DNA of 64,000 nucleotides, taken from Parasulfuritortus sp036391875. Its GTDB lineage: Bacteria; Pseudomonadota; Gammaproteobacteria; Burkholderiales; Thiobacillaceae. Below are positions 55,818-64,000 of the stretch, piece by piece. The DNA is taken from the NCBI GenBank assembly GCA_036391875.1, contig DASVZA010000024.1, positions 173,718 to 237,717 on the forward strand. Reading direction: 5' to 3'. Every line of letters starts with the position of its first letter. Position 1 is the first letter of the stretch. The position numbers and the translations under genes are program-made. The notes beneath the pieces were generated by a model. That model did no database searches. It was given only the letters and a program-made list of their open reading frames with translations, and was not told where the DNA came from.

Positions 55818-56633
55818 TCATTTTTTCTGGCATTGCGGACAGTAATAGGTGGCCCGGTTGCACAGTCGTTCCAGCCGGATCGGACTACCGCAGGCCCGGC
55901 ACGGTTCGGCGGCCCGGCCGTAGACATAATAGGTCTGCTGGAAATAGCCGGGTTCGCCCCGGCTGTCGACGAAGTCGCGCAAGGTGCTGCCGCCCGCCTC
56001 GATGGCACGTTCAAGAGTGGCGCGGACGGCATCGGCCAGGCGTCGGCAGCGCGGCCGGCTGAGTTTGCCCGCCTCGGCCAGGGGGTGGATGCCGGCATGG
56101 AACAGGGCCTCGTTGGCGTAGATGTTGCCGACCCCGACCAGTCGGTGGGCGTCCATCAGCCAGCTCTTGATGGCGGTGCGGTGGCCGCGGCTGGCGGCGT
56201 ATAGCCAATCGCCGTTGAAGCCTGCTTCGAGCGGCTCGATGCCCAGATGGGCCAGCAGCGGCTCGGCCTCGGGGGCCGCGCTCCAGAGCACGGCGCCGAA
56301 GCGCCGGGGGTCGCGATAGCGCAGGAGCGCGCCGTTCGTCAGGAGCAAATCCAGGTGGTCGTGCTTGGCCGGCGGCATGCCGGATTGAACCAGGCGCAGG
56401 CTGCCGGACATGCCCAGGTGCACGATCAGGTTGCCCGAGTCCAATCCGAAGATCAGATATTTCCCGCGCCGTTCGAGTCGTTCGGTGCGCCGCCCGGCGA
56501 TCCGCTCGGCCAGGTCGGCCGGAACAGGCCAGCGCAGGCGGGGCTCGCGGACCACCGCGCCTGAAAAACGCTGGCCGATCAGGTGTGGTGCTAGGCCGCG
56601 GCGGACGGTTTCGACTTCGGGTAATTCGGGCAT
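55818..56633 (-). CDS. mutM: Formamidopyrimidine-DNA glycosylase
   Basis: I start at MPELPEVETVRRGL (56633; 271 residues): Pro at position 2 is the catalytic nucleophile after Met removal, and Glu3 assists. Lys57 region (RRGKYL) and the H2TH segment (VGVGNIYANEALF) follow. The C-terminal zinc finger is CRACGSPI then CPQCQ. It removes 8-oxoguanine and nicks the abasic site. It is divergent from the TPR lipoprotein gene across 72 bases. Confidence 0.97.
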   Translation of the reverse strand: MPELPEVETVRRGLAPHLIGQRFSGAVVREPRLRWPVPADLAERIAGRRTERLERRGKYLIFGLDSGNLIVHLGMSGSLRLVQSGMPPAKHDHLDLLLTNGALLRYRDPRRFGAVLWSAAPEAEPLLAHLGIEPLEAGFNGDWLYAASRGHRTAIKSWLMDAHRLVGVGNIYANEALFHAGIHPLAEAGKLSRPRCRRLADAVRATLERAIEAGGSTLRDFVDSRGEPGYFQQTYYVYGRAAEPCRACGSPIRLERLCNRATYYCPQCQKK

Positions 56634-56705
56634 AGATGCGAATGCGTGCTTCTCAGGGGCGGGGGGGTTCTGCATAATGCATGAATCGTGCCTGCCTTTC
56701 ATCCC

Positions 56706-58499
56706 ATGAACGCGAAACTACTCTTATTCGTTCCGGTGCTCTTTTCGCTTGGCGCCTGTGCCCATATATCGCCGGCCCCAGCCCAGGCGAAGGCCGAGAT
56801 GCCGACTGCGCCTCAGCAGGTAAAGACAGCCGAGCCCGCCGCCAAGGCGCCCGAGGCTCCGGCAGAGAAAACCGCTGCCGGAGCGCCGAAAAAGGAAGCG
56901 GCGCCCGCCGAGTCGGCGTTGACGGGGCAAGTCCTGTATCAGTTCCTGCTGGGCGAAATCGCCGGCCAACGGGGCGACCTGAAGTTGTCCGCCGAGGCCT
57001 ATGCCGACCTCGCCCATAAGACGCGGGATGTCAGGGTGGTGCGCCGGGCGGCGGAAATCGCGATCTATGCCCATGACATGGCCAAGGCGGTGGACATGGC
57101 CCGACTGTGGGTCGAGTTGGAGCCCAAGTCGGCCCAGGCCCGACGGTTGCTGGTGTCGGCCCTGGTCAGTGAAGGGCACTTGGACGAGGCCAAACCCCAG
57201 TTGGATGCTTTGCTGCAGATGGAAGGGGCGTCGACCGGCGAGACCTTCCTGCAACTCCATGCCTTGCTGGGCGGCAGCCAGGACAAGACGGCCGTACTGG
57301 CCCTGGTCCAGTCCCTGGCGGCCAAGTACCCGAAGGTACCCGAGGCCCATCTGGCGGTGGTGCAGGAGGCGATCGAGGCCGGTCAGCGCGACCTGGCGCT
57401 GAACGAACTGGGCGAGGTGCTGCGCCTGACGCCGGGTTCCGAAACCGCGGCCCTGATCAAGGGGCAGATCCTGTCGAGCCAGGACGAGGCGGCAGCCCTG
57501 GCCTTCTGGAAGACCTTCCTGGCCCAGTATCCGGATGCCGACCGTGTCCGCCTGGCCTATGCCCGTGAGCTGACCAAGGCGGGCCGCTTCGACGAGGCTC
57601 GCGGTGAGTTCGAGACCCTGACCAAAAAGGTGCCGGAGAGCCCCGAACTGCATCTCGCGATCGGTTTGCTGTCCATGCAGATGCAGGATCTGGATACGGC
57701 CGAACAGAATTTCTCCAAGGCCCTGGCGCTGGGGTATCCCGACGACGGGCTGGTCAAGATGTATCTGGGCGAGGTCAACGAGATCCGCCAGCGGTACGAA
57801 GTGGCGCTCGGCTGGTACCGCAAGGTGACGAGCGGGAGCCACGTCCTGCAGGCCCAACTCAAGGCGGCCATCGTCCTGGGCAAGATGAAGCGCGTCGACG
57901 AGGCCTTGGCTCAACTCGACCAGATGAAGGTGGACGACGACGCCGGCAAGGTGCGCATCGCCCAGGCCGGGGCCCAGATACTGCGTGAAGCGGGGCGTTA
58001 CCAGGAGGCCATCGATCGGCTGAGCAAGGCGCTGGCGGTGTCGCCTGGCGCCGGCGACCTGCTTTACGACCGGGCCATGCTCGAGGAGAAGGTCGATAAG
58101 CTGCCCGAAATGGAGGCCGACTTGCGGCAGTTGATCAAGCTGCAGCCGGATTCGGCTCATGCCTACAACGCGCTGGGTTACACCCTGGTCGATCGGACCA
58201 ATCGCATCGAAGAGGGCCTGGCCTTGCTCGACAAGGCGCTCAAATTGAGCCCGAATGACCCATTCATTCTCGATAGTATGGGCTGGGGCCAGTATAAGGC
58301 CGGCCATCTGGCCGAAGCGGTCGATTACCTGCGCCGCGCCTACAGCGGCCGTGCCGACCCGGAGATCGCCGCGCACCTGGGCGAGGTGCTCTGGCAACAG
58401 GGCAAGCAGGACGAGGCCAAGCACATTTGGCACGAGGCGGCAAAGGCGCATCCGGACAACGAGCTTCTGCAAAAGACGCTGTCCCGCTTCGGTCAATGA
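56706..58499 (+). CDS. TPR-repeat lipoprotein
   Basis: This 597-residue protein has a lipoprotein signal with lipobox LGAC (Cys18), then an Ala/Pro/Lys-rich linker (about 20-75). At least eight TPR-like helical repeats run to the C-terminus. It is likely an outer-membrane scaffold. In betaproteobacteria it stands upstream of lolB, here with a four-base overlap, which hints at a role in outer-membrane lipoprotein or envelope assembly. The partner is not known. Confidence 0.88.
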   Translation: MNAKLLLFVPVLFSLGACAHISPAPAQAKAEMPTAPQQVKTAEPAAKAPEAPAEKTAAGAPKKEAAPAESALTGQVLYQFLLGEIAGQRGDLKLSAEAYADLAHKTRDVRVVRRAAEIAIYAHDMAKAVDMARLWVELEPKSAQARRLLVSALVSEGHLDEAKPQLDALLQMEGASTGETFLQLHALLGGSQDKTAVLALVQSLAAKYPKVPEAHLAVVQEAIEAGQRDLALNELGEVLRLTPGSETAALIKGQILSSQDEAAALAFWKTFLAQYPDADRVRLAYARELTKAGRFDEARGEFETLTKKVPESPELHLAIGLLSMQMQDLDTAEQNFSKALALGYPDDGLVKMYLGEVNEIRQRYEVALGWYRKVTSGSHVLQAQLKAAIVLGKMKRVDEALAQLDQMKVDDDAGKVRIAQAGAQILREAGRYQEAIDRLSKALAVSPGAGDLLYDRAMLEEKVDKLPEMEADLRQLIKLQPDSAHAYNALGYTLVDRTNRIEEGLALLDKALKLSPNDPFILDSMGWGQYKAGHLAEAVDYLRRAYSGRADPEIAAHLGEVLWQQGKQDEAKHIWHEAAKAHPDNELLQKTLSRFGQ

Positions 58500-59086
58500 G
58501 CCCGACCGTGCGCGGGTGCTTGCTGTTGCTCGCGGGGGCGCTGGCCGGCTGTACGCCGATGGCCAGCCTGAGAACGGTGGATTCTCGCGCGGCGCTGCAT
58601 GCCGCCCAGCCGGATATGCAATTCAAGCTGGATGGCAGGATGTCGGTCCGGACGCCGGACCAGTCCTTTTCCGGAACGGTGTCGTGGACCCGCAGGACCG
58701 GGGAGGAGACCTTGCTGCTGTCCGGGCCGTTGGGTCAGGGAGCGGCCGAAATCCGCCGCCAGGATGGTCGTGTGACCCTCAAGACGGCAGAGGGCGGCGA
58801 GGTGGTCGAGGATAACGACGAGCGCCTGATGGAGCGGGTGCTTGGCCTGCGCCTGCCATTGGTGGGACTGGTCTACTGGCTGTCCGGAGTGCCGCGGCCG
58901 GGCATGGCGTTCAGCGCCGGAACCGACCCGGAAGGCCGGGTCGAACGCCTCGACCAGGATGGTTGGCATATCGAGTACAGCCAATTCCGCCGCTACGACG
59001 CCCATTGGCGGCCGGGGCGGATATTCGCCAAACGGGGCGATTCGCTCGAATTCAGGTTCGTGGTCGACAGCTGGGTGCCGCTGTGA
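58496..59086 (+). CDS. lolB: Outer-membrane lipoprotein insertase LolB
   Basis: This 196-residue lipoprotein has lipobox LAGC (Cys19) and the LolB half-barrel: FKLDGRMSVRTPDQSFSGTVSW, GPLGQGAAEI and YWLSGVPRPG. It takes lipoproteins from LolA and inserts them into the outer membrane. The start overlaps the TPR gene stop, and the stop overlaps the ispE GTG. Confidence 0.93.
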   Translation: MSPTVRGCLLLLAGALAGCTPMASLRTVDSRAALHAAQPDMQFKLDGRMSVRTPDQSFSGTVSWTRRTGEETLLLSGPLGQGAAEIRRQDGRVTLKTAEGGEVVEDNDERLMERVLGLRLPLVGLVYWLSGVPRPGMAFSAGTDPEGRVERLDQDGWHIEYSQFRRYDAHWRPGRIFAKRGDSLEFRFVVDSWVPL

Positions 59087-59922
59087 GCCTCGTCGAGCAG
59101 GTCTATCCGGCTCCGGCCAAGCTCAACCTGTTTCTCCATGTCGTGGGCCGCAGGCTGGACGGCTACCATCTGCTGCAGACCGTGTTCCGTTTTCTGGATT
59201 ACGGCGACAGCGTGCGCATCGGCGTACGCCAAGACGGCGTCCTCAGGCTATTGAATCCCTTGCCGGGGGTGCCGGCGGAGAATGATTTATGCTTCCGGGC
59301 GGCCCGGCTGCTGCAGGAACACACTGGCTGCGGCCTGGGTGCCGATATCGGCCTGGATAAGCGACTGCCCATGGGCGGCGGCCTGGGCGGTGGCAGTTCC
59401 GATGCCGCGACCGTGCTGATGGCTCTGAACCGCTTGTGGAGGCTGAATCTGGCGCGGGAAGAGCTGGAAATGCTGGGCTTGCGGCTTGGTGCCGATGTCC
59501 CGGTATTCGTCTTTGGCCGGGCGGCGTTCGCCGAGGGTGTGGGCGAAAAGCTGCAGGCAGTGACCTTGCCGCCGGCCAGTTATGTGGTGCTGGTTCCTCC
59601 CGTCCAGGTGGCGACCGCAGAGATTTTTGGCAATCCGGGATTGACACGGGACACGCCAGAGATGAAAATCCCGCCCCTCCCGCATGGTTGTGGGCACAAC
59701 GACCTGGAGCCGGTGGCCGTGAGTCTCTACCCGGTGATCGGCGATTATCTAGACTGGCTGCGCAGCTACGGCGATGCCAGGATGACCGGGTCAGGCGCCT
59801 GCGTGTTCGCCGCCTTCCGGGATCGGGCCGAAGCCGAGCGCGTATTCGCGGCCAGGCCCGAAGGGATGCAAGGTTTTGTGGCGGACGGTCTCGATGTGCA
59901 TCCGATGTACACTGAGGCTTGA
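59083..59922 (+). CDS. ispE: 4-diphosphocytidyl-2-C-methyl-D-erythritol kinase
   Basis: This 279-residue GHMP kinase acts in the MEP isoprenoid pathway. PAPAKLNLFLHV is at the N-terminus, the ATP-binding PMGGGLGGGSSDAA at 96-109 and MTGSGACVFAAF near the end. It starts with GTG, overlapping the lolB stop. The lolB-ispE-tRNA-prs order is conserved in proteobacteria. Confidence 0.96.
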   Translation: MSLVEQVYPAPAKLNLFLHVVGRRLDGYHLLQTVFRFLDYGDSVRIGVRQDGVLRLLNPLPGVPAENDLCFRAARLLQEHTGCGLGADIGLDKRLPMGGGLGGGSSDAATVLMALNRLWRLNLAREELEMLGLRLGADVPVFVFGRAAFAEGVGEKLQAVTLPPASYVVLVPPVQVATAEIFGNPGLTRDTPEMKIPPLPHGCGHNDLEPVAVSLYPVIGDYLDWLRSYGDARMTGSGACVFAAFRDRAEAERVFAARPEGMQGFVADGLDVHPMYTEA

Positions 59923-59939
59923 CCGCCCGAAAGTGTTGT

Positions 59940-60014
59940 TGGGGAGTCGCCAAGTGGTAAGGCACCGGATTTTGATTCCGGCATTCGTAGGTTCGATCCC
60001 TACCTCCCCAGCCA
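59940..60014 (+). tRNA. tRNA-Gln (TTG)
   Basis: The 75-nt gene folds with acceptor arm TGGGGAG / CTCCCCA, T-arm GGTTCGATCC and anticodon loop TTTTGAT, giving anticodon TTG. The 3' CCA is encoded. It lies 18 bases after ispE. Confidence 0.97.
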
Positions 60015-60021
60015 TAACGTC

Positions 60022-60050
60022 AAGCGTGTAGCGGGGCTGCACGCTTTTTT
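60022..60050 (+). terminator. Intrinsic terminator after tRNA-Gln
   Basis: The stem aagcgtg / cacgctt, with inner agc/gct pairs, is followed by T6. It lies before prs, so prs may depend on partial read-through or its own promoter. Confidence 0.8.
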
Positions 60051-60085
60051 GTTTTGCCGTACGGTTTTTGCACGCGGATAGATCT

Positions 60086-61036
60086 GTGGCATACGACAGC
60101 TTGATGGTGTTTACCGGCAATGCGAATCCCAAGCTTGCCGAGGATGTGGCGCGCAGTCTGAGCATTCGGCTGGGTCGCGCCACCGTGGGCCGCTTCTCCG
60201 ATGGCGAGGTGGCGGTGGAACTGTTGGAGAACGTGCGCGGCAAGGACGTGTTCGTGCTCCAGTCCACCTGCATGCCCACCAACGACAACCTGATGGAAGT
60301 GATGTTGATGGTGGACGCATTGCGTCGTGCCTCCGCCGGCCGGATCACCGCCGCCATTCCCTATTTCGGCTATGCCCGCCAGGATCGCCGGGTGCGTTCC
60401 GCCCGGGTGCCGATCACGGCCAGGGTGGTGGCGGACATGCTGACCGCCGCCGGGGTCGACCGGCTGTTGACCATGGATCTGCACTCCGACCAGATCCAGG
60501 GCTTCTTCGACATCCCGGTCGACAACATCTACTCCACGCCCATCCTGATGGGCGATATCTGGAAGCAGAACCACGACAACCTGCTGGTGGTGTCGCCGGA
60601 CGTGGGCGGCGTGGTCCGCGCACGTGCCGTCGCCAAGCGCCTGGACTGCGACCTAGCCATCATCGACAAGCGCCGGCCCAAGCCGAACGTGGCCAAGGTG
60701 ATGCACATCATCGGCGAGGTCAAGGACCGCACCTGCATCATCATGGACGACATGGTCGATACCGCCAACACGCTGTGCGAGGCGGCGGCCGCGCTGAAGG
60801 AACACGGCGCCAGGAAGGTGCTGGCCTACATCACCCACCCGGTGTTGTCCGGCAGTGCCATCGAGCGGATCAATACCTCCCAGCTCGACGAACTGGTGGT
60901 GACCGATACCATCCCCCTGCGGGACGATGCCGTGCAATGTTCGCGCATTCGTCAGGTATCGGTGGCCGAGCTGCTGGCGGAGACCATCCGTCGGATCAGC
61001 AACGAAGATTCGGTCAGCTCGCTGTTCGCGGAATAG
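60086..61036 (+). CDS. prs: Ribose-phosphate pyrophosphokinase
   Basis: This 316-residue enzyme makes PRPP from ribose-5-phosphate and ATP. I chose GTG 60086 because homologues begin MAYDSLMVFTGNANPKLA; a TTG at 60068 adds six residues without support. Motifs: GRFSDGE, the flexible-loop DRRVRSARVPITA, DLHSDQIQGFF and PRPP-binding CIIMDDMVDTANTL. Length matches class I enzymes. Confidence 0.97.
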   Translation: MAYDSLMVFTGNANPKLAEDVARSLSIRLGRATVGRFSDGEVAVELLENVRGKDVFVLQSTCMPTNDNLMEVMLMVDALRRASAGRITAAIPYFGYARQDRRVRSARVPITARVVADMLTAAGVDRLLTMDLHSDQIQGFFDIPVDNIYSTPILMGDIWKQNHDNLLVVSPDVGGVVRARAVAKRLDCDLAIIDKRRPKPNVAKVMHIIGEVKDRTCIIMDDMVDTANTLCEAAAALKEHGARKVLAYITHPVLSGSAIERINTSQLDELVVTDTIPLRDDAVQCSRIRQVSVAELLAETIRRISNEDSVSSLFAE

Positions 61037-61052
61037 CGGGCCGATAGGAAGC

Positions 61053-61079
61053 GCCGCCTGGTCGCGGGCGGCTTTTTTT
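61053..61079 (+). terminator. Intrinsic terminator after prs
   Basis: The stem gccgcc / ggcggc with an 8-nt loop is followed by T7. It separates prs from rplY, whose ribosome-binding site begins just beyond. Confidence 0.8.
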
Positions 61080-61096
61080 GTTTTTTGGAGAAAGAA

Positions 61097-61714
61097 ATGC
61101 AAATCGAAATCAAAGCCGCCAAGCGTGATGGACAAGGTTCGGGTGCGAGCCGCCGCCTGCGTCACGCCGGTCGGGTGCCCGGCATCGTCTACGGTGGCGA
61201 CAAGGCTCCCCAAGCCATCGACCTGGAACACCACGAGCTGGTGCTGAACCTGCGTCACGAGGCCTTCCATTCCTCCGTGCTGACGCTGAACCTGGACGGC
61301 GACAAGCAGACCGTCCTGCTCAAGGATGTGCAGACCCATCCCTACAAGCCCCGCGTCCTGCACGTGGACTTCCAGCGCGTCGATGCCACCCACAAGATTC
61401 ACACCAAGGTGCCGTTGCATTTCGTCAACGCCGATGCCTGTCCTGGCGTGAAGCTCGAAGGTGGCGTGGTCAGCCACGTCATGACTGAAATCGACGTGAC
61501 CTGTCTGCCTGGCGATCTGCCTGGATTCATCGAGGTCGACCTGAAGGATCTGGCCATCGGTCATTCCGTGCACATGTCGCACCTGAAGCTGCCGGCCGGC
61601 GTCGAGTCCGTCATGCTGCACCGTGGCGAAGACCCGACCGTGGTGACCATCCTGGGTTCCAAGGCCGAGGCATCCGAGGGCGAGGCCCAGGCCGGCGAAG
61701 CGCCCGCCGCCTGA
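61097..61714 (+). CDS. rplY: 50S ribosomal protein L25 / general stress protein Ctc
   Basis: This 205-residue L25 is the long Ctc/TL5 form, with an N-terminal 5S rRNA-binding domain (RLRHAGRVPGIVYGG) and a C-terminal beta domain, ending in an Ala/Glu tail. I start at MQIEIKAAKR, five to ten bases after GGAG. It precedes pth, a conserved pairing. Confidence 0.96.
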   Translation: MQIEIKAAKRDGQGSGASRRLRHAGRVPGIVYGGDKAPQAIDLEHHELVLNLRHEAFHSSVLTLNLDGDKQTVLLKDVQTHPYKPRVLHVDFQRVDATHKIHTKVPLHFVNADACPGVKLEGGVVSHVMTEIDVTCLPGDLPGFIEVDLKDLAIGHSVHMSHLKLPAGVESVMLHRGEDPTVVTILGSKAEASEGEAQAGEAPAA

Positions 61715-61726
61715 GTCGTCTGACCG

Positions 61727-62320
61727 ATGCAGGCGACTCCTCGCCTCGTCGTCGGCCTGGGTAATCCCGGCGCCGAATATACCGAAACCCGGCACAACGC
61801 CGGGTTTTGGTTTTGTGAGCGGCTGGCACAACGCCTCGGGGTGGCGTTGGCGCGCGAATCCCGTTTCCATGGCCTGGCCGGGTTCGCCCGTGACGCGGGG
61901 GTCTGGCTGCTGCTGCCGCAGACCTTCATGAACCGTTCCGGGCAGTCGGTCGGCGCCCTGGCCCGCTTTCACAAGATCGCGCCGGCCGAAATCCTGGTGG
62001 TACACGACGAACTCGACATCCCGCCTGGCCAACTCAGGCTGAAATTCGGCGGCGGCCTGGGTGGCCACAATGGCCTCAAGGACATCACCGCCCATCTCGG
62101 CAGCCAGGACTACTGGCGCTTGCGGATCGGCATCGGCCATCCGGGCGATCGCAACGAAGTGGTCAGCTACGTCCTCAAGCCGCCCCGCAAGGAGGAGTGG
62201 CAGGAGATCGATGCCGCCATCGAGCGGGCGCTCGACCTTTGGCCGCGGATCGCAGGCGCCGACTGGAACTCGGCAATGCAGCTCGCCAACGCCAAACCTA
62301 AACAGGAAACCAAAACATGA
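61727..62320 (+). CDS. pth: Peptidyl-tRNA hydrolase
   Basis: This 197-residue enzyme frees tRNA from stalled peptidyl-tRNA. GLGNPGAEYTETRHNAGF holds Asn13 and the catalytic His23; FMNRSGQSV, HDELD and GGLGGHNGLKDI are the other conserved segments. It overlaps ychF by four bases. Confidence 0.97.
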   Translation: MQATPRLVVGLGNPGAEYTETRHNAGFWFCERLAQRLGVALARESRFHGLAGFARDAGVWLLLPQTFMNRSGQSVGALARFHKIAPAEILVVHDELDIPPGQLRLKFGGGLGGHNGLKDITAHLGSQDYWRLRIGIGHPGDRNEVVSYVLKPPRKEEWQEIDAAIERALDLWPRIAGADWNSAMQLANAKPKQETKT

Positions 62321-63402
62321 AATGCGGAATCGTCGGTTTGCCCAACGTGGGCAAGTCCACCCTGTTCAACGCCCTGACCAAGGCGGGCATCGCCGCGGAA
62401 AACTATCCGTTCTGCACCATCGAGCCAAATACCGGCGTGGTGGAGGTGCCGGATCCGCGCATCGCCCAATTGGCGGCGATCATCAATCCCCAGCGCGTGG
62501 TGCCGGCCATCGTCGAATTCGTCGACATCGCCGGTCTGGTGGCCGGGGCATCCAAGGGCGAGGGCCTGGGCAACCAGTTCCTGGCCAACATCCGGGAAAC
62601 GGATGCCATCGCCCATGTGGTGCGCTGTTTCGAAAACGAAAACGTGGTGCACGTGGCCGGCAAAGTCGATCCCCTGGACGATATCGAGGTGATCCACACC
62701 GAACTGGCGCTGGCCGATCTGGCGGCAGTCGAAAAGCAGATCGCCCGTTACTCCAAGCCGGCCCGGGCCGGCGACAAGGAGGCGGCCAAGCTGGTTGCCG
62801 TGCTGGAAAAGGTGCAGGCGGTGCTGGACCAGGGGCGGCCTGCCCGTTCGGCGGGGTTGAGCCAGGATGAGGCCGTCCTGATGCGCCAGTTCTTCCTGTT
62901 GACCATGAAGCCGACCATGTATGTCGCCAACGTCGACGAGCAGGGCCTGAACGGCAACCCGTTGCTGGATCGGGTGCGCGAGTACGCGGCGGCCGAAGGG
63001 GCGCCGGTGGTGGCTGTGTGCGCGGCGTTGGAAGCGGAGATGGTCGATCTGTCGGATGAGGACAAGGCGGTGTTCCTGGCCGATGTCGGTCTGGAAGAGC
63101 CCGGCCTGAATCGGGTGATCCGGGTGGCTTACGAGTTGTTGGGTCTGGAGACCTATTTCACTGCGGGCGTCAAGGAAGTGCGTGCCTGGACGATCCACAA
63201 GGGCGATACCGCCCCCCAGGCGGCCGGCGTCATCCATACCGACTTTGAAAAAGGCTTCATCCGGGCAGAGGTAATCGGCTTCGAGGACTTCATCGCCTAC
63301 GGCGGCGAGGCCAAGTGCAAGGAGGCTGGCAAGATGCGTCTGGAAGGCAAGGAGTATGTCGTCCGTGATGGTGATGTCATGCATTTCCGGTTCAATGTAT
63401 AA
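62317..63402 (+). CDS. ychF: Redox-regulated ATPase YchF/OLA1
   Basis: This 361-residue Obg-family protein has G1 GLPNVGKST (7-15), DIAGLVAGASKGEGLGNQFL, and NVDE (about 205) in place of NKxD, which gives ATP rather than GTP preference. A C-terminal TGS domain ends the protein. It binds ribosomes and is linked to stress responses. The pth-ychF pair is conserved. Confidence 0.97.
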   Translation: MKCGIVGLPNVGKSTLFNALTKAGIAAENYPFCTIEPNTGVVEVPDPRIAQLAAIINPQRVVPAIVEFVDIAGLVAGASKGEGLGNQFLANIRETDAIAHVVRCFENENVVHVAGKVDPLDDIEVIHTELALADLAAVEKQIARYSKPARAGDKEAAKLVAVLEKVQAVLDQGRPARSAGLSQDEAVLMRQFFLLTMKPTMYVANVDEQGLNGNPLLDRVREYAAAEGAPVVAVCAALEAEMVDLSDEDKAVFLADVGLEEPGLNRVIRVAYELLGLETYFTAGVKEVRAWTIHKGDTAPQAAGVIHTDFEKGFIRAEVIGFEDFIAYGGEAKCKEAGKMRLEGKEYVVRDGDVMHFRFNV

Positions 63403-63419
63403 AAGCTGTCGTTTTCTGT

Positions 63420-63449
63420 TTGACAAGCGGTCCTGCTGCCAAGCATAAT
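63420..63449 (+). promoter_or_regulatory. Stable-RNA promoter of the tRNA-tuf operon
   Basis: Perfect TTGACA (63420-63425), 18-base spacer, then CATAAT (63444-63449), followed by a GC-rich discriminator tgcgcgc. The start is expected near 63456, seven bases before tRNA-Tyr. GC-rich discriminators mark promoters shut down by ppGpp. Confidence 0.75.
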
Positions 63450-63462
63450 TGCGCGCTTTCCC

Positions 63463-63547
<85 letters not shown>

Positions 63548-63611
63548 GATTTCAGTTGTTCTGGTTTGTTGTGAATGGCCCGGCGGTTTGGGCAGGTTGG
63601 TTCAGGTTCAT

Positions 63612-63685
<74 letters not shown>

Positions 63686-63714
63686 GTGGGCGGTTGGTGC
63701 TGAAAAAGTTTATT

Positions 63715-63789
<75 letters not shown>

Positions 63790-63859
63790 AAATTTGTTGT
63801 TGTGATCGATATTGGGTATTTTCTGGATTTTTCGTTATTTCGCTTAAGGGGTGTGAACG

Positions 63860-64000
63860 ATGGCCAAGGAAAAATTTGAGCGTACGAAGCCGCACGTGAA
63901 CGTGGGTACGATTGGGCACGTGGACCATGGCAAGACCACGCTGACGGCGGCGATCACGACGATCCTGTCGAAGAAGTTTGGTGGCGCGGCGAAGAACTAC
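63860..64000 (+). CDS. tuf: Elongation factor Tu, N-terminal part, cut by window edge
   Basis: The visible 47 codons begin MAKEKFERTKPHVNVGTIGH and include the G1 loop GHVDHGKTTL. EF-Tu delivers aminoacyl-tRNA to the ribosome as a GTP complex. Co-transcription with the three tRNAs upstream is expected; the 70-base gap shows no terminator. The rest of the gene lies beyond the window. Confidence 0.98.
   Translation, partial: MAKEKFERTKPHVNVGTIGHVDHGKTTLTAAITTILSKKFGGAAKNY

Overview
The window is high-GC chromosomal DNA from a betaproteobacterium. The gene orders pcm–rhodanese–tolC, ftsY–ftsE–ftsX–rpoH, rsmD–coaD–fdx, lolB–ispE–tRNA-Gln–prs–rplY–pth–ychF and tRNA-Tyr/Gly/Thr–tuf are typical of that class. 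A Ralstonia eutropha-type soluble NAD-reducing [NiFe] hydrogenase and a PEP-CTERM-type sorted protein suggest a free-living, probably facultatively hydrogen-oxidising member. Genus cannot be fixed from the sequence. No transposase, integrase, CRISPR array or phage gene was seen; this is mostly core chromosome with accessory blocks.

Layout. (a) 1-10.1 kb: grxD behind an IscR-like site, a promoter-to-terminator unit with no convincing ORF (candidate small RNA or leader), an AddB-like nuclease without its helicase partner, then gltB-gltD (glutamate synthase) and a chalcone-isomerase-fold lipid-binding-like protein. (b) 10.1-16.5 kb: a secreted HELDEVLG protein with a VPLP-type C-terminal sorting signal, then hoxF-hoxU-hoxY-hoxH-hoxW on the minus strand with overlapping or near-touching genes. 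(c) 16.5-24.6 kb: a membrane glycosyltransferase, rpmE, a cysteine-cluster protein coupled to a CLC chloride channel, selO, a TerB-like gene and thiC under a TPP riboswitch. (d) 24.6-32.7 kb: a TetR-controlled YbhGFSR-like ABC efflux operon followed by pcm-like, rhodanese and TolC genes, which together could form a tripartite exporter. (e) 32.7-36.2 kb: waaA, a nucleotide-sugar epimerase and a MidA-like methyltransferase.

(f) 36.3-45.9 kb: the type IV pilus and DNA-uptake region. A ComEA-like protein and a FimT-like pilin carrying a GRxR motif lie on the plus strand. They face the minor-pilin operon fimT-pilV-pilW-pilX-(72-aa secreted protein)-pilY1-pilE. An AlgZ/AlgR-like two-component pair diverges from that operon and is the obvious candidate regulator. 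(g) 45.9-53.8 kb: a 34-codon membrane-peptide gene with its own promoter, ribosome-binding site and terminator; rpoH behind a perfect CIRCE element; ftsX, ftsE, ftsY; an active/inactive M16 peptidase pair; rsmD, coaD and a ferredoxin. (h) 53.8-64 kb: a dynamin-like GTPase, mutM, a TPR lipoprotein, lolB, ispE, tRNA-Gln, prs, rplY, pth, ychF, three tRNAs and the start of tuf, which runs off the right edge.

The most interesting items are the 34-aa membrane-peptide gene (45939-46153), the possible small RNA (622-833), the ComEA/FimT(GRxR) DNA-uptake module next to a pilus operon with a second, GRxR-lacking FimT, and the IscR-like and CIRCE operators on grxD and rpoH.
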